A stretch of 6,918 bases of DNA from Bacteroidota bacterium. Lineage in GTDB: Bacteria > Bacteroidota > Ignavibacteria > Ignavibacteriales > Melioribacteraceae. A model generated the notes under the pieces. That model made no database searches. It was not told where the DNA came from and saw only the letters and a list, made by a program, of their open reading frames with translations. The stretch spans positions 1 through 6,918 of the forward strand of contig JAKAMS010000134.1 of assembly GCA_021812745.1 (NCBI GenBank), written 5' to 3'. Made by a program: the position numbers and the translations under genes. Positions 1-6,133 of the stretch are shown piece by piece (within the stretch, counting starts at the first letter, position 1; each line of letters starts with the position of its first letter).

Positions 1-701
1 TATCAAATTCATCGGGATTTGTGGATGAGTCTGGTTTAGAAAATTATCTTCTCTCAACAATGGCTTCAATGATTCCAACCACAAGTTTCAAGGTAAATAA
101 AAAGAAGACACATAAAATTGCTCTGGTTGGACCAACGGGCGTTGGTAAAACAACATGTATTGCAAAGCTTGCGGTTATTTCAAAAATAATTCACAAGCTT
201 AATGTAGGACTTATTTCGATTGACACTTACCGGCTTGGGGCAATTGATCAACTGAGAATATTTTCTGAGATTAGCGACATAGAAATGGCGGTTGCTTATG
301 AACCTGAAGAAATTCCTAAACTCATCAAAAAGTTTAAGAACAAGGATTTGATTTTTATTGACACAGTAGGGCGGAGCCAAAACAGTAAAAAGAACTTGGA
401 CGCAATTAAAGCGCATCTCGAAGCAGCTCAAGTTGATGAAACAGTTCTTGTTGTAAGCGCTACAAGTTCTACTCGCACGCTTAATGACGTTGCCGAGAAG
501 TTTAAGGATTTGAAATACAGCTCGGTTATCTTTTCGAAAGTTGACGAAGCGGTTTCTTACGGCAATATTATGAATTTAGCTGTAACTCATAATGTGCCTG
601 TTATGTTTTTAACTAACGGTCAAGTTATTCCTGACGATATAGTTTCTGTTACTCCGGCGTTTCTTGCAAATTTGGTTTACACGGGTAAGTTATATAAATG
701 A
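1..701 (+). CDS. flhF: Flagellar biosynthesis GTPase FlhF, C-terminal part (5' end outside window)
   Basis: FlhF is an SRP-family GTPase that works at the cell membrane with FlhG to fix the site and number of flagella. The frame (first full codon at base 3) is open to the left edge, so the gene begins upstream; the GTG at base 21 is not taken as the start. The 232 visible residues hold the NG-type GTPase core. G1/P-loop GPTGVGKTT is at bases 129-155. The SRP-GTPase insertion signature IDTYRLGAIDQL follows. G3 DTVGRS is at 360-377 (Val where Ala is usual), and G4 SKVD is at 534-545 (usually TKxD). The closing motif LTNGQVIPDDI near the C-terminus is typical of FlhF. The N-terminal basic B domain is not visible. 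The stop overlaps the flhG start (ATGA), indicating translational coupling. FtsY or Ffh is the alternative, but the adjacent FlhG and the flagellar context argue against it. Confidence 0.95.
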   Translation, partial: SNSSGFVDESGLENYLLSTMASMIPTTSFKVNKKKTHKIALVGPTGVGKTTCIAKLAVISKIIHKLNVGLISIDTYRLGAIDQLRIFSEISDIEMAVAYEPEEIPKLIKKFKNKDLIFIDTVGRSQNSKKNLDAIKAHLEAAQVDETVLVVSATSSTRTLNDVAEKFKDLKYSSVIFSKVDEAVSYGNIMNLAVTHNVPVMFLTNGQVIPDDIVSVTPAFLANLVYTGKLYK

Positions 702-1531
702 ATGGACAAGCATCACGGCTAATAGAACTCAACAAACTTGCGGGTTTAGGAAAGAAAGATTCCGCTTCCAAAATTATTTCCGTTTGTTCGGGAAAGGGAG
801 GCACGGGAAAAACTTTTTTCGCGGCGAATTTTGCTTATCAACTTTCACGTTTAAATAAAAAAATTTTACTGATAGATCTTGATCTAAACTTCTCGAATCT
901 TAATATCCTCTTAAATCAAACTACTACTAAAACAATTTCCACTTTCTTCGCTCAAACAGAAGCGATGGAAGATATTGTTTTTAACTATTCCAACAATCTT
1001 GATTTAATTTTTGGCGATTCCGGCAGAAGCGATTATCCAAGAGTGAGCAGAGAAATCTTAGATTACTTTTTTGTTATGCTTCGCAAGATTCAGGACAGAT
1101 ATGATTATATAATTTTAGATTCATCTGCCGGAGCGGATGAACTTGTTCTGCGCCAGCTTATGAAATCGGATTACAATATAATTGTAACATCGCCGGAACC
1201 AACGGCATTGATGGATGCTTATGCTGTTCTAAAACTTTTAATTGAAGACGAATCGGAAGCCGAAAGATTTGTAATAGTTAATAAGTGCAGTGACGCCGAT
1301 GAAGGTGAAAACGCATTCATAAATCTTTCAACAGCGGTAAATCATTTCTTAAAAGAACATGTAGAACTGCTTGGAATAATTAGCTATGACAACGTTGCGC
1401 ACAAATCAATTATCAACCAAGAACTGCTTCTGAATTTTGATCCGCAATCAATTGCCGCAAATGAAATTCTTCAGTTTGTAAAGCGTTTTATCACTATCAC
1501 ACAACTGGCTAATAATAACCAGTCAAGATAA
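698..1531 (+). CDS. flhG: Flagellar number regulator FlhG (YlxH; MinD/ParA-type ATPase)
   Basis: FlhG is a MinD-like ATPase that stimulates FlhF GTPase activity and limits flagellar number. The 277-residue protein has a deviant Walker A GKGGTGKT at residues 32-39 with both signature lysines (33 and 38). It has the DLDLNFSNLN switch region at 60-69 and a Walker B/switch II segment YIILDSSAGAD at 137-147. A later ITSPEPTALMDAY-like stretch (161-174, starting IIVTSPEPTA) is typical of the family. The N-terminus reads NGQASRLIEL, which matches the place of the FlhF-activating DQAxxLR motif, with Gln, Ala and Leu kept but Asp and Arg replaced. The last 25 residues could form a MinD-like membrane-targeting helix. 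The ATG at 698 lies in the flhF stop (4-bp overlap), and upstream of it TATAAA leaves no clear Shine-Dalgarno, which fits coupling. A general MinD/ParA role is unlikely next to flhF. Confidence 0.95.
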   Translation: MNGQASRLIELNKLAGLGKKDSASKIISVCSGKGGTGKTFFAANFAYQLSRLNKKILLIDLDLNFSNLNILLNQTTTKTISTFFAQTEAMEDIVFNYSNNLDLIFGDSGRSDYPRVSREILDYFFVMLRKIQDRYDYIILDSSAGADELVLRQLMKSDYNIIVTSPEPTALMDAYAVLKLLIEDESEAERFVIVNKCSDADEGENAFINLSTAVNHFLKEHVELLGIISYDNVAHKSIINQELLLNFDPQSIAANEILQFVKRFITITQLANNNQSR

Positions 1532-1643
1532 TCAAAGCAATTAATCTCCTCTTCAAATCAATCAAAAATGAACCTTTATTAAGTACGAACCTGATAGACG
1601 GAGTGGTATAGTGTTTGCAACTTTATAAACAAAAAAGGATGCC
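1532..1643 (+). promoter_or_regulatory. Only sizeable intergenic gap; possible internal promoter region
   Basis: This 112-bp AT-rich gap separates flhF-flhG from the fliA unit and is the only place where a new transcript could obviously begin. A TATAGT at 1607-1612 resembles a -10 hexamer, but no good -35 lies 16-18 bp upstream. A CCTGATAG at 1590-1597 partly resembles the sigma-28 -10 element GCCGATAA but lacks a TAAA-like box at the expected distance. I see no strong hairpin followed by T residues, so no terminator for flhG is supported. An AAGGA at 1635-1639 is the ribosome-binding site for the next gene. Confidence 0.25.
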
Positions 1644-1880
1644 ATGAACAAGATAATTCTACAAACCGGGTTGCTATTTTTCTTCTTTTCGGTGATCTAT
1701 TTTACGCAAAGGGGAATGCCTCTTGAAAAAATTCTGCTCAATTCATTTGTCATCTTTATAATACTTACTTCTATGCTCAGCATAATTGTAATAGGAATAA
1801 TTAAAGCAATCAATAGAAACTCGCTCAATAAATTAGGCGACTATTCAGAGAACTTAGCAGGAAAGACAAAAAATGAGTAA
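1644..1880 (+). CDS. Small two-helix membrane protein of unknown function
   Basis: I do not recognise this 78-residue protein. It has two strongly hydrophobic segments at about residues 5-20 (rich in Phe) and 30-54 (rich in Ile/Leu), joined by a short loop TQRGMPLEK. A polar, charged tail of about 24 residues follows, starting with KAINRNS. By the positive-inside rule the C-terminal tail is probably cytoplasmic, giving a hairpin with both ends inside. There is no cleavable-looking signal peptide. The start ATG at 1644 is preceded by AAGGA with a 4-bp spacer. The gene overlaps the next one (fliA-like) by 8 bp, so it is probably translated together with the sigma factor. Location between flhG and fliA suggests a flagellar or membrane-sensing accessory role, but nothing in the sequence shows which. 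It is real in my view because of the ribosome-binding site, overlap and coherent membrane topology. Confidence 0.75.
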   Translation: MNKIILQTGLLFFFFSVIYFTQRGMPLEKILLNSFVIFIILTSMLSIIVIGIIKAINRNSLNKLGDYSENLAGKTKNE

Positions 1881-2505
1881 CACAGCTCTTTGGACTTCGT
1901 ACAAGCAAAATCCGACAACGGATTTGAAGAAACAGATTGTTCTCAATTACGTAAATCTTGTTCATTACGTAATTCATAAAACCAATCTAATTCAGAATGG
2001 GATTTTAGACCGCCGCGATTTTTTTCAATTTGGCATTGAAGGATTAAGCGAAGCGATAGACCGGTTTGATCCCGATTTCGGAACAAAGTTCGAAACTTAT
2101 GCTATTCAGCGCATACGAGGAAAAATTTATGATGAGCTGCGCAAATACTCGGATAAATTTGAACACGCTGTGCAGGGTGAAAGCTGTACAAGTTATTCTT
2201 TGTCCAGTATCTCATTGAATCAAACCGTTAACGATGATGACGGAATGCAATATCAAGAGATGATTCCAAGCAGCGCAGAAAAACCAGACGCTATTTTGGA
2301 AACGAAAGACTTAAAACAAAGATTAGTTGAAATAATTAAAGAGCTTGGTGAAAGAGAAAGAACCATTTTGAGTCTGTATTACTACGAAGAACTGAACTAT
2401 AAAGAAATTGCCCAGGTTTTAAACATTACGGTTTCACGCGTATCACAAATTCATTCTAAAATAATAGGTGCACTTAAACTTAAGCTGGCAGAGTACAATG
2501 CTTGA
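1873..2505 (+). CDS. fliA: Flagellar sigma factor FliA-type (sigma-28), short form apparently lacking sigma-3
   Basis: This is an RNA polymerase sigma factor of the sigma-28/SigD/WhiG type, which directs transcription of late flagellar and chemotaxis genes. The 210 residues begin with ALWTSYKQNP, as FliA proteins do. Region 2 spans about 23-90, with DFFQFGIEGLSEAIDRFDP (49-67) and FETYAIQRIRGKIYDELR (73-90), the core-binding and -10 recognition part. Region 4 spans about 146-205, with ELGERERTILSLYYYEELNYKE, and a helix-turn-helix around 175-195 (EIAQVLNITVSRVSQ) for -35 recognition. Between them only about 55 residues of low-complexity, Ser/Asp-rich sequence remain, and the usual PRSVRR and sigma-3 helices are not seen. 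AGGAAAG upstream of the ATG at 1873 can serve as ribosome-binding site. The gene overlaps its neighbours by 8 bp on each side. The context (flhF-flhG before, rod genes after) supports fliA over a stress or sporulation sigma. Confidence 0.92.
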   Translation: MSNTALWTSYKQNPTTDLKKQIVLNYVNLVHYVIHKTNLIQNGILDRRDFFQFGIEGLSEAIDRFDPDFGTKFETYAIQRIRGKIYDELRKYSDKFEHAVQGESCTSYSLSSISLNQTVNDDDGMQYQEMIPSSAEKPDAILETKDLKQRLVEIIKELGERERTILSLYYYEELNYKEIAQVLNITVSRVSQIHSKIIGALKLKLAEYNA

Positions 2506-3370
2506 TGTTAAACATCCCGAATTAAAAGACAGCATCAGAAAGAAACTTTTGAATATTGGTACGCTTCCATCTGTACCGCAGATTATAACTGAAGTCTCTC
2601 AAATGTTGGACAGTGATAGAACAAGTGCGGCGGATCTTTGTAAAGTTATTTCTCATGACCAAGGTATTGTTACAAAAATACTAGCTGTAGCAAATTCTCC
2701 GTTGTATGGATTACCGCGAAGAGTTTCTACAATAGAGTTTGCTGTAATTATAATTGGCTTCGAACATATCAGAAATATTTTAGTTGCTCTTTCTCTTGTT
2801 GAAGCTTTTAAAACCAAAAATACACCGGATTGGAATCAGAACGCATATTGGGTCCATTCGTTGTTAACAGCAACAGCGGCAAAAAGAATTGCGGACGATC
2901 TTCACTATCCAAAATCCGGCGAAGTGTTTACTGCCGGTTTGTTGCACGATCTTGGTCTTGTTGTACTTCAACGCTATCTGAATCCCGAATTCAAAAATAT
3001 TTTAAGTGCTGTTGAGAGTGATCAAATCAGTCACTTTAAGGCAGAGGAAAACACTCTCGGTTTTACTCATCAAGATATTGGCATTTTCTTACTTGAGAGA
3101 TGGAACTTTCCTCCATATATCAGCGAAGCGGTACTTTATCATCATAAACCATCTCTTGCAGAAAAAGGAAGAGTGCTAGCTTCACTAATTCATCTTGCGG
3201 ATTATATGACTCAACGTTTATCCATAGGCGCTTTCGACTGGGATAATAATTTTGAGCTTGATGAAAACATAATAGACATTCTCGGTTTTGGAAGCATGCA
3301 ATATTTAGAAGAATTTATTTTGGGTTATGAACCATTATTTAAAAGTCATCTTGAATCAATAAATCTATAG
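2498..3370 (+). CDS. HDOD domain protein, copy 1
   Basis: HDOD domains are HD-superfamily folds found in signalling proteins, often output or scaffold parts of c-di-GMP, chemotaxis or motility circuits. I place the start at ATG 2498, giving 290 residues and an 8-bp overlap with the fliA stop; an in-frame GTG at 2468 would only add ten residues that overlap the sigma factor more deeply. The N-terminal half has the typical LPSVPQIITEVSQML (23-37) and ILAVANSPLYGLPRRVSTIE (61-80) motifs. The HD half follows: W118-x-H120, HD at 150-151 within AGLLHDLG, H191, HH at 215-216, and IHLADYM with D235. The HD-type ligand set therefore looks intact. The protein is soluble, with no signal peptide or membrane helix, and is clearly paralogous to the next gene. 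Phosphodiesterase activity is not claimed, since HDOD proteins are generally viewed as non-enzymatic. Confidence 0.9.
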   Translation: MLDVKHPELKDSIRKKLLNIGTLPSVPQIITEVSQMLDSDRTSAADLCKVISHDQGIVTKILAVANSPLYGLPRRVSTIEFAVIIIGFEHIRNILVALSLVEAFKTKNTPDWNQNAYWVHSLLTATAAKRIADDLHYPKSGEVFTAGLLHDLGLVVLQRYLNPEFKNILSAVESDQISHFKAEENTLGFTHQDIGIFLLERWNFPPYISEAVLYHHKPSLAEKGRVLASLIHLADYMTQRLSIGAFDWDNNFELDENIIDILGFGSMQYLEEFILGYEPLFKSHLESINL

Positions 3371-3376
3371 GCGGTT

Positions 3377-4258
3377 ATGGAAACAATAACAACTGATTAT
3401 TCGCAGAAGCGCGAAAGAACAGAATTGATCTTAAAAAAAGTGAATACATTAGCTCCTATTCCGAAGTTGTTAACCGAGGTGTTGGAACTGTTGAATGATC
3501 AATATACAAGTCCGCACATTTTATCTAAAGCTATTTCCAAAGATCAAAGCGTAGTTCTTAAACTGCTTACAATTGCGAACTCTCCGTTTTACGGATTGAC
3601 TAAAAGAGTTTCTTCAATAGAGTTTGCAATAATGATTTTGGGATACGATGAAATCAGAAATATTGTTTCCGCGCTTTCATTAATGGAATCTATGAAAAAT
3701 AAAAGCGATCAATATCTAGATCAGAAAAACTTCTGGATGCATTCATACATAACCGCAACAATCTCTAAAAAAATTGCAATGGATTTTGGATTAGAAAAAA
3801 GCGGCGAAGCTTTTCTTGCAGGACTTCTGCACGATCTCGGAATTTCGGTTGTACATAGATTTATGCATTCCGACTTTGTAAACATTTGCGATCTAGTTGG
3901 CAACGGCGCTTCTTATCTAGATGCCGAAAGACAAATTTTAGGAATGGATCATCAAGGCGTGGGCGAAATACTTCTTAAGAACTGGAACATACCGGAATTG
4001 ATTTGCAATATTGTTAAGAATCACCACTCGCCAAATTTATCGCAAGAAGCGCCGGTATTAAGTTCTGTTGTTCATCTTGCGGATTATATGACACAAAAAC
4101 TGCAGGTGGGCGAATTAAAGTGGGACGGCAGTATCGAATTGAACGAGCACATATTTAACAATCTGCATTTCAAAGATTTGGCAGATCTGGGAAAATTTAT
4201 TGAAAATTACCGTGAACCATTAGCCGGTCAACTTGAATCATTGAGGTACCTAATTTGA
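3377..4258 (+). CDS. HDOD domain protein, copy 2 (tandem paralogue)
   Basis: This 293-residue protein is a paralogue of its upstream neighbour. In a central 45-residue stretch (around IANSPFYGLTKRVSSIEFA, residues 66-84 onward) I count 27 identical positions between the two. It carries the same domain plan: APIPKLLTEVLELLN (26-40), then W120-x-H122, HD at 152-153 in AGLLHDLG, H192, HH at 216-217, and VHLADYM with D236. Its extended N-terminus (about residues 1-15) is charged and differs from copy 1. The ATG at 3377 lies 6 bp after the preceding stop, with AGGCGG just upstream as a plausible ribosome-binding site. The stop overlaps the TTG start of the next gene by 4 bp. The two copies could form a heterodimer or have diverged to answer different inputs; this is inference from tandem layout only. 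Confidence 0.9.
   Translation: METITTDYSQKRERTELILKKVNTLAPIPKLLTEVLELLNDQYTSPHILSKAISKDQSVVLKLLTIANSPFYGLTKRVSSIEFAIMILGYDEIRNIVSALSLMESMKNKSDQYLDQKNFWMHSYITATISKKIAMDFGLEKSGEAFLAGLLHDLGISVVHRFMHSDFVNICDLVGNGASYLDAERQILGMDHQGVGEILLKNWNIPELICNIVKNHHSPNLSQEAPVLSSVVHLADYMTQKLQVGELKWDGSIELNEHIFNNLHFKDLADLGKFIENYREPLAGQLESLRYLI
4243..4257 (+). promoter_or_regulatory. Ribosome-binding site that decides a TTG start
   Basis: GAGGT at 4243-4247 sits 7 bp before TTG 4255-4257. The TTG overlaps the TGA stop of the upstream HDOD gene (TTGA). No in-frame ATG or GTG occurs nearby downstream that would keep the GAF-like domain, so TTG is the best supported start. The overlap suggests coupled translation. 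Confidence 0.65.
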
Positions 4259-5565
4259 GACTGATTAAAGAAAAAACTACCGAATACGAATCGTTCCATA
4301 AATCGCTTCAGTACTTTACTAAACAATCTGCGGCGCGCGGAGATTTAAAACTTATTAGCTTCGAGAACCATAGAGTTAATTCTAATCTCTTAGAGAAATA
4401 TTCATTCTTTGTTCAAAATGTATCTTCGTTTCAAAAAAGAATTCAGAGCATTGAAAGCGTTATAGAATTGAATTCGATTTTCAATGAGTTCGTAAAAAGA
4501 ATTATTTTTTCGAAAGAGGTGGAAATATTTCTGTTTAACGATTCCCGCCGTAATCTAATTCCGTTAAATACTGCCGCAACTCAGACTCACATTGCTGCCG
4601 TTAATAAAGCATACAAAGACGGAATTCTGGACTGGATATTCGAAACTAAGAAGGCAACAATAATCCCCGACTTGAATCTGCTTACAGCCAATGGATCAAA
4701 ACTAAATCAAATTATTTTCCCAATTTTTGATAGAAAAGTAAACTATGGGCTGCTTTCAATATTAACACCGGTAACAAAAGTTCAGGATGATTCGCTCGAG
4801 AATCAATCTGTGCAAATTCTGCTTAGCATGATCATACCGATGATTATTAATCTTAGACAGAAACAGTCAATCAACAAACTCTATCAAGAGCTTCAAGTAT
4901 ATCAATCCAAGATGAAAAATGATTTTGATACTTACGCAATAGGTGAACTTGCACAAGGTATATTAGAAGAAATTGGCGAACCACTTCAAGTTATTCTTAG
5001 CTATACAAACGATATAGAAAATGAACAGACTGTTGAGAGCGAGGTTACAGATAAAATTAAACAGCAAGTGAAAAAAATTAGCGACCTTGCAGAGCGACTT
5101 GTGAAGTTCTCCGGACTCAACAAACCGCAGCCGCAGAAAAGCCAGCCGTGCGATATAAACAAAGTCCTAAGAGAGTTTATCAACGTGATTAAGACAACGC
5201 TCGATAATCTTGGTCTTGAATGCGAATTGGACTTAGAAGAAAATATGCCGCCTGTTCTAAGCGATCCGAAAGACATTAAACAAATGTTAACCAGCATCTT
5301 TTCAATAATTAAAAGTAATTCTAAAAAAGGCGGCGCAATTGTAATACAAACAAAATACATTAAAGAAAAAATTGTTCTTTCTGTGTTTACAACAGAACAA
5401 CTGGCGGGATTTTCTAATCCGGAAGAATACAATTCTAACATTACTGTTAAACTAATAAACGAACTAATGAAGAAGAATGAAGGCGTTGTTGAGTTCAACT
5501 CACTACCGCTTAAAGGAACTATCATCCATTTGATCTTTCCAATGAAAAGGAAATTGAATTTATGA
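4255..5565 (+). CDS. GAF plus histidine-kinase-like protein, catalytically degenerate (probable pseudokinase)
   Basis: The 436-residue protein has the architecture of a cytoplasmic sensor kinase but lacks the catalytic residues. About residues 60-200 look like a GAF sensor domain (IESVIELNSIFNEFVKRI, then EVEIFLFNDSRRNLIPL, ending VNYGLLSILTP). Residues 200-225 form a helical linker. Residues 228-250 match a dimerisation/phospho-acceptor helix of the GELAAGIAHEINNPL type, but read GELAQGILEEIGEPL, so Glu238 stands where His should be. The ATPase-like part (about 298-436) keeps the SDPKDIKQML and KGTIIHLIFP ends. However, the N-box Asn is Ile351, the DxGxG box is absent in VFTTEQLAGF, and the GxGLGL box reads SNITVKLINEL. 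No membrane helix or signal peptide is seen. It starts at TTG with a good ribosome-binding site and overlaps the next ATG by 4 bp (ATGA). A scaffold or ligand-sensing role is inferred. Confidence 0.85.
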   Translation: MRLIKEKTTEYESFHKSLQYFTKQSAARGDLKLISFENHRVNSNLLEKYSFFVQNVSSFQKRIQSIESVIELNSIFNEFVKRIIFSKEVEIFLFNDSRRNLIPLNTAATQTHIAAVNKAYKDGILDWIFETKKATIIPDLNLLTANGSKLNQIIFPIFDRKVNYGLLSILTPVTKVQDDSLENQSVQILLSMIIPMIINLRQKQSINKLYQELQVYQSKMKNDFDTYAIGELAQGILEEIGEPLQVILSYTNDIENEQTVESEVTDKIKQQVKKISDLAERLVKFSGLNKPQPQKSQPCDINKVLREFINVIKTTLDNLGLECELDLEENMPPVLSDPKDIKQMLTSIFSIIKSNSKKGGAIVIQTKYIKEKIVLSVFTTEQLAGFSNPEEYNSNITVKLINELMKKNEGVVEFNSLPLKGTIIHLIFPMKRKLNL

Positions 5566-6122
5566 AATCCCTATTCTTTTTTGTCTTGATCTCTGCTTCA
5601 TTGTTGATGGCTCAATCAAATTCTGCTGATTCGAGCACTGCTGTACAAGCACAAGGCAGCGTTAGCTTAAGTGATTTAGTTCAGCAGCAGATAAATAATG
5701 CTAGAGAAAAACAGTCAGTACAAACAACGCCTGTTGTAAGCGTTGCCGCGAAAAAAGAAGTGAATCAACCGGTTAATGAAGAAAAGCCGGGTTTTCTTGC
5801 TTCACGACCTCTGCATGTAAAAATATTTTTAGCCGGTTCAATTGTAATTCTTTTCGCTTTCTCGTTTAGAAGAACTTTACTCGCATTAAAGAAAAGGTCA
5901 ACGCTTGTTCTAAAAAATAAAATTTCAATGCTGCGGGAAGAAAAAGTTGTTGCAAAAACAAATCCTAAGCTTGAAAATGCTCGTAAAAAGTTGAGAAACA
6001 ACAAATCAATTTTCGATGTATCCGAGAAACATATATCCAAAGTGGCAAAAGAATTAAATGTTGCTAAAGGAGAACTGCTGCTGGCATCGCGGATAAAGCT
6101 GTTTGAAATTGGCAAAATATAA
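5562..6122 (+). CDS. Signal-peptide, single-pass membrane protein with basic cytoplasmic tail (SwrB/FliO-like topology)
   Basis: I do not recognise the family with certainty. The 186-residue protein starts with a cleavable-looking signal peptide (MKSLFFFVLISASLLMA, residues 1-17, then Gln). A Gln/Ser/Val-rich, probably disordered periplasmic stretch runs to about 84. One membrane helix follows (about 86-102, VKIFLAGSIVILFAFSF), then a Lys/Arg-rich tail (103-186). The end of the tail, about 157-176 (HISKVAKELNVAKGELLLAS), looks like a short helix-turn-helix. It recalls, from memory, the conserved C-terminus of SwrB/DUF6115-type flagellar membrane proteins, which in Bacillus follow sigD. FliO is another single-pass flagellar protein to consider. 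The ATG at 5562 overlaps the preceding stop by 4 bp, and flgF starts 11 bp after its stop. The flagellar role is inferred from context. Confidence 0.75.
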   Translation: MKSLFFFVLISASLLMAQSNSADSSTAVQAQGSVSLSDLVQQQINNAREKQSVQTTPVVSVAAKKEVNQPVNEEKPGFLASRPLHVKIFLAGSIVILFAFSFRRTLLALKKRSTLVLKNKISMLREEKVVAKTNPKLENARKKLRNNKSIFDVSEKHISKVAKELNVAKGELLLASRIKLFEIGKI

Positions 6123-6133
6123 GAGAGGATGAA

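Noticed and set aside
664..858. Open frame on the + strand across the flhF/flhG junction
   Set aside because: It is out of frame with both FlhF and FlhG, which account for this DNA fully, and its product has no coherent domain.
1611..1630. GTTT...AAAC inverted repeat before an A-rich run, as a possible hairpin
   Set aside because: The stem is only 4-5 bp and would be too weak to be a terminator or a structured RNA.
1639..1647. Two-codon frame ATG-CCA-TGA overlapping the start of the small membrane gene
   Set aside because: It could act as a start-stop regulator, but such a short pattern arises often by chance and the main ATG has an adequate ribosome-binding site.
2468..2497. Upstream GTG start for HDOD copy 1
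   Set aside because: It would add ten residues lying inside the fliA reading region. ATG 2498 gives an 8-bp overlap like the one before fliA and begins just before the conserved domain.
5001..5525. Long open frame on the minus strand (174 codons) opposite the pseudokinase
   Set aside because: It lies wholly inside a well-supported + strand gene, its protein is Ser/Leu-rich low-complexity as expected for an antisense shadow, and it has no recognisable domain.
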